Shown here: in pieces, positions 61,194 to 64,000 of the stretch | Layout of the letters: each line of letters opens with the position of its first letter | Numbering within the stretch: the stretch's first letter is position 1 | Assembly (NCBI GenBank): GCA_014058105.1 | Contig: JACGCM010002894.1 | Coordinates: forward strand, 1,674,001 to 1,738,000 | Reading direction: 5' to 3' | Origin: Kingdonia uniflora | Lineage: Eukaryota; Streptophyta; Magnoliopsida; Ranunculales; Circaeasteraceae | Length of the DNA: 64,000 nt | Notes under the pieces: generated by a model | Databases searched by the model: none | Seen by the model: the letters and a program-made list of their open reading frames with translations, nothing else | Told to the model about the DNA's origin: nothing | Position numbers and translations under genes: made by a program

Positions 61194-62179
61194 TTTGGCA
61201 TCGTCTGTGGGAATGAAGCAGTTAGCTATAGTTCTCAGATACAGCTGATACTAACTCACTTCACAAGAATGTAGCTTCTAGACCAAAATGCCCCAGTTGG
61301 CCCAGTAGAAGGAAGCGCTACACTGGCAGAATTATGAGCCACTATAAACTTCGAGACAAAAAGATAAGCTATTCTGGAACAACAGCTGGCAGATGTATGA
61401 GACGTGTTAAAAATTCTGCAGGGACAACATATGACAACCAAATGAATAAAGACGAGTTGCCACCCACCTCAGAAGTTTTTGTTCGAGACAGACTGGGACC
61501 TTGAGGTAACAGCCAAGGAATTGATGCTCGATTTGATCATAATCAGCTGGGGGCCGATCTCATACAGATACCACGAGTCCGACAAGAAGGTGATGACGTT
61601 CCCGCCGAAGTATCGTTACTTAGGCATAATGAGACGCTGTTGGCTACACAACATAAGAGCCATCCTATCGACCTATCATCTGGCATTGCGGTTCGATTGG
61701 AATGACGGTCTCTATGAAATCAAAGGCAGTCAGAAGCTAGCTCACGCTTGTAAAAATACTGTAACCATCGTGATGGAGCCACCAGAAAGACACGCCGCAT
61801 AGCAATTACAGAATACTACAGAGATCCAGCTACCGAGTGCAGAAGTTACATAATATGTCGAGATTAGTAGAGACAAGCGAGGTACCTACATTGGGACTCT
61901 TTTGCCCACAACATAACGAAATACTCTTATTCGGTTTCTAACAGATAACAGTGACGTGTTCACATGGACATTAAATATTGAGTAAGAATATTCGGAAAAA
62001 TCAGATTGGACAAAATTTGGAATAATCGAAAAATCAGAATCACAAAACTCTATCTGATTCCAATTATTTTTGGGAAAAAAATCAGAAATTAAATTTCCGA
62101 AAATCAAAAAATTGATATATTGTTCCAAAATTGGATCGGATTTCAAAAAATTCGAAGAAGAAAAAAATTTGTATCCCTA
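61194..62179 (+). mobile_element. Truncated interior of a gypsy-type element
   Basis: After the primer-binding site TGGCATCGTCTGTGGGAA (61196), about 600 bp of degraded internal sequence includes an open frame at 61479-61802 (107 codons, IISWGPISYRYHESDKK) that matches no domain I can name. From about 61960 the sequence becomes AT-rich with repeated AAATCAGA-type words. No RT, protease or integrase is visible. Confidence 0.45.
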
Positions 62180-62515
62180 GTTTTCACTTAAAAAAAGAAC
62201 GCTGGACTGAATTCGTAAAAAAGCAAGACTAACGCTTGGATTATAGTGTTTTCATTTAAAAAAAAGAATGTCGGATTGAATTCATCGAAAAACAAAACCA
62301 AAGCTTGGATATTGCCATTTTTACTTTCATAAAAATGTTGGACTAAATTCGTACTGGAAATAAGAACAACACTTGGATTGTAACGTTTTTTACTTTAAAG
62401 AAAATGCTAGATTAAATTTGTCTGAAAAATAAGACCAACGCTTGGATTGTAGCGTTTTCACTTAAAAAAAGAACGCTGAACTGAATTTATCCAAGAAACA
62501 AGACGAACGCTATAT
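62180..62515. repeat. 68-bp minisatellite, five units
   Basis: Units start at 62180, 62248, 62317, 62385 and 62454 (period 68-69). Each has GTTTTCACTTAAA, then GAACGCTGGACTGAATTCGT and ACGCTTGGATT. Units are diverged by point changes; the first and last are most alike. Confidence 0.9.
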
Positions 62516-62963
62516 AAATGGCGTCAAACTATCATGCTATGGCTATAAATTATTTCTTAAGCCTCCACTCTTTTCACCAATTTTACTCCCTGACCAATAT
62601 TTGGAGACCCAAAATCTTCATTCCCACCATCACGACTCGACATAACCTCGCAAAAATACTTTCTACTCCAGCTTCAGGGATTAAATATCTATAAGTATGT
62701 GAATTGGAGGTAAGAAATTAACAAAGCCATCAGTCTCCCATTAACCTCGACGATGAAATTAATGATCAACGATCCCGACCCATACCATAATATCATTAAC
62801 CCAGAGCTAAACTGATGTTGTTGCCTTAGAAGATTCCCATCCATCTTTGTTCTATTTTTCTCTCAAAGTGACTTTCACTCTATTTTGCTTCTTTGATCCT
62901 CTATTTTTATTCTAATTTAAGCAAAAAGATTGGATTTTGGCACCAAATCTTACAAAACAACTC
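62516..62963. other. Non-genic stretch
   Basis: AT-rich sequence between the minisatellite and the solo LTR; nothing recognised. Confidence 0.4.
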
Positions 62964-62968
62964 AACAT

Positions 62969-63951
62969 TGTAGGGACCTATCCCTCGACCTAGTCCAAAC
63001 TCGAATCAGACTCACGTATTACACACGTGACATGTACAGTCAACATTGACACCTAGACCACAAACTGATAAAGAATGTGGATAAAGCTCTACAATAAAAT
63101 ATAAACAAGTTGAAGACATTTGTCTCCCACGAACTAACAGTTACACATTTAACTACCACTTACCTCATTATCCAAATAACGTGCTTCTATACGATAACGA
63201 GCTAAAGTTAATGTCTAAATAAAGAAAAAGTTCCAGAGGAGATAGGGACCAAAAAAACCAGATTTTTTAGATTATAATACAAGAATTTTTAGATCCAAAA
63301 CACCACAAAAATTCTTATTTTAAGATCAAACATTTTTAGTTAAGTGGGGCGATTATAGGGACCTATCTCTCGGCCCAGCTAAAACTCGAACTACCTTAAT
63401 ATCAGACTCACGTATTAGACACGTGACATGTGCAGTTAGCATTGATACCTAAACTGCGAACTGATAAAGAATGTGGATCAAGCTCTACAGCAAAATATGA
63501 ACAAGTCGAAGACATCTGTCTTCCACGAACTAACAGTTACACATTTAACTACCACTTACCTCATTATTCGGAGAACGTGCTTCTACACGATAATGAGCCG
63601 CAGGTAAGGTCTATATAAAGAAAAAGTTTTAGAGGAGATAGGGACTAGAAAAACAGATTTTCTAGATTCTAACACAAGAATTTCTAGATTCAAAACACCA
63701 CATAAGTTCTTATTTCAAGATCAAACAATTCTAGTTCAAGAGATTACTTGTAATAAGATATCAGCCTCAAGCAATAAAAGTTACAGTTACTAAACCCTCA
63801 ACTCGAGGTTGTAGTTTTTTTTACCTATTTAAATGTGTTCCACGTTAAATCACCTATGTCGTTTCTTGAATTACATTAATTTTTGTCACAAACACATTTG
63901 GTGTAAGATTTAATTTTGAGCTATTTCGAGCTACGGAATTAGGCCATTACA
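62969..63951 (+). repeat. Solo LTR with internal 385-bp duplication
   Basis: Starts TGTAGGGACC, ends GGCCATTACA, and is flanked by a perfect 5-bp duplication AACAT (62964-62968, 63952-63956). Inside, the block from 62971 is repeated from 63356 (period 385). Shared words include CACGTATTA-ACACGTGACATGT, CTGATAAAGAATGTGGAT and CACGAACTAACAGTTACAC. It belongs to the same broad family as the LTR at 60637-61193. The 62-codon frame at 63430-63618 inside it is not a gene. Confidence 0.8.
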
Positions 63952-64000
63952 AACATAGTTCCGAGTTTTCGATTTGAAGGCACTCCCAAATGAACTTCAA

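Overview
This is about 64 kb of nuclear DNA from a flowering plant, most likely a eudicot. The host genes are intron-rich with GT-AG introns, are AT-rich, and belong to plant families (RIN4, plant-type SPPL, S-domain receptor kinase, WAT1, DGAT1). The DNA between and inside the genes is largely transposon-derived. I saw no bacterial, organellar, rRNA, tRNA or CRISPR features. Coordinates were read by hand from splice signals and codon phase.

Left part (1-12 kb): the first exon of a RABA5-type Rab GTPase on the minus strand (2227-2554) lies head-to-head with a complete six-exon CMSS1/Cms1 gene on the plus strand (3736-11832). CMSS1 intron 1 is 5.9 kb because an old antisense Ty3/gypsy element (5127-9651) sits in it.

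Middle-left (12-32 kb) is gene-poor. It holds a broken SFT2-type fragment beside a LINE fragment, a short relative of the gypsy element (17541-19499), GA microsatellites, SINE-like and Helitron-like pieces, and an inverted duplication of an unrecognised gene end. One arm of that duplication is split by a nearly complete Tork-type Ty1/copia element (23647-29224). Just downstream is a compact LTR element (29525-31436) with perfect target duplication whose only coding region, about 405 codons broken by one stop, matches nothing I recognise.

Middle-right (33-55 kb) has two genes on the plus strand. One is a RIN4 immune-regulator homologue (first exon not found). The other is a complete 14-exon signal-peptide-peptidase-like intramembrane protease of 533 aa spread over 20 kb. 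Its introns contain two 2.2-kb solo LTRs of one family, each with its own 5-bp target duplication, two LINE fragments and a SINE.

Right part (55-64 kb): an orphan last exon of an S-domain receptor kinase. Next is a 2.1-kb element with PIF/Harbinger-like terminal inverted repeats and a 3-bp duplication, which carries pieces of DGAT1 (intronless) and of a WAT1/EamA transporter (intron retained). Then come a gypsy-type LTR with primer-binding site, a 68-bp minisatellite and a solo LTR with an internal 385-bp duplication.

The most unusual items are the DGAT1/WAT1 gene-carrying transposon and the compact LTR element with an unknown reading frame. The host genes are ordinary housekeeping, trafficking and immunity genes and show no operon-like relation to one another.
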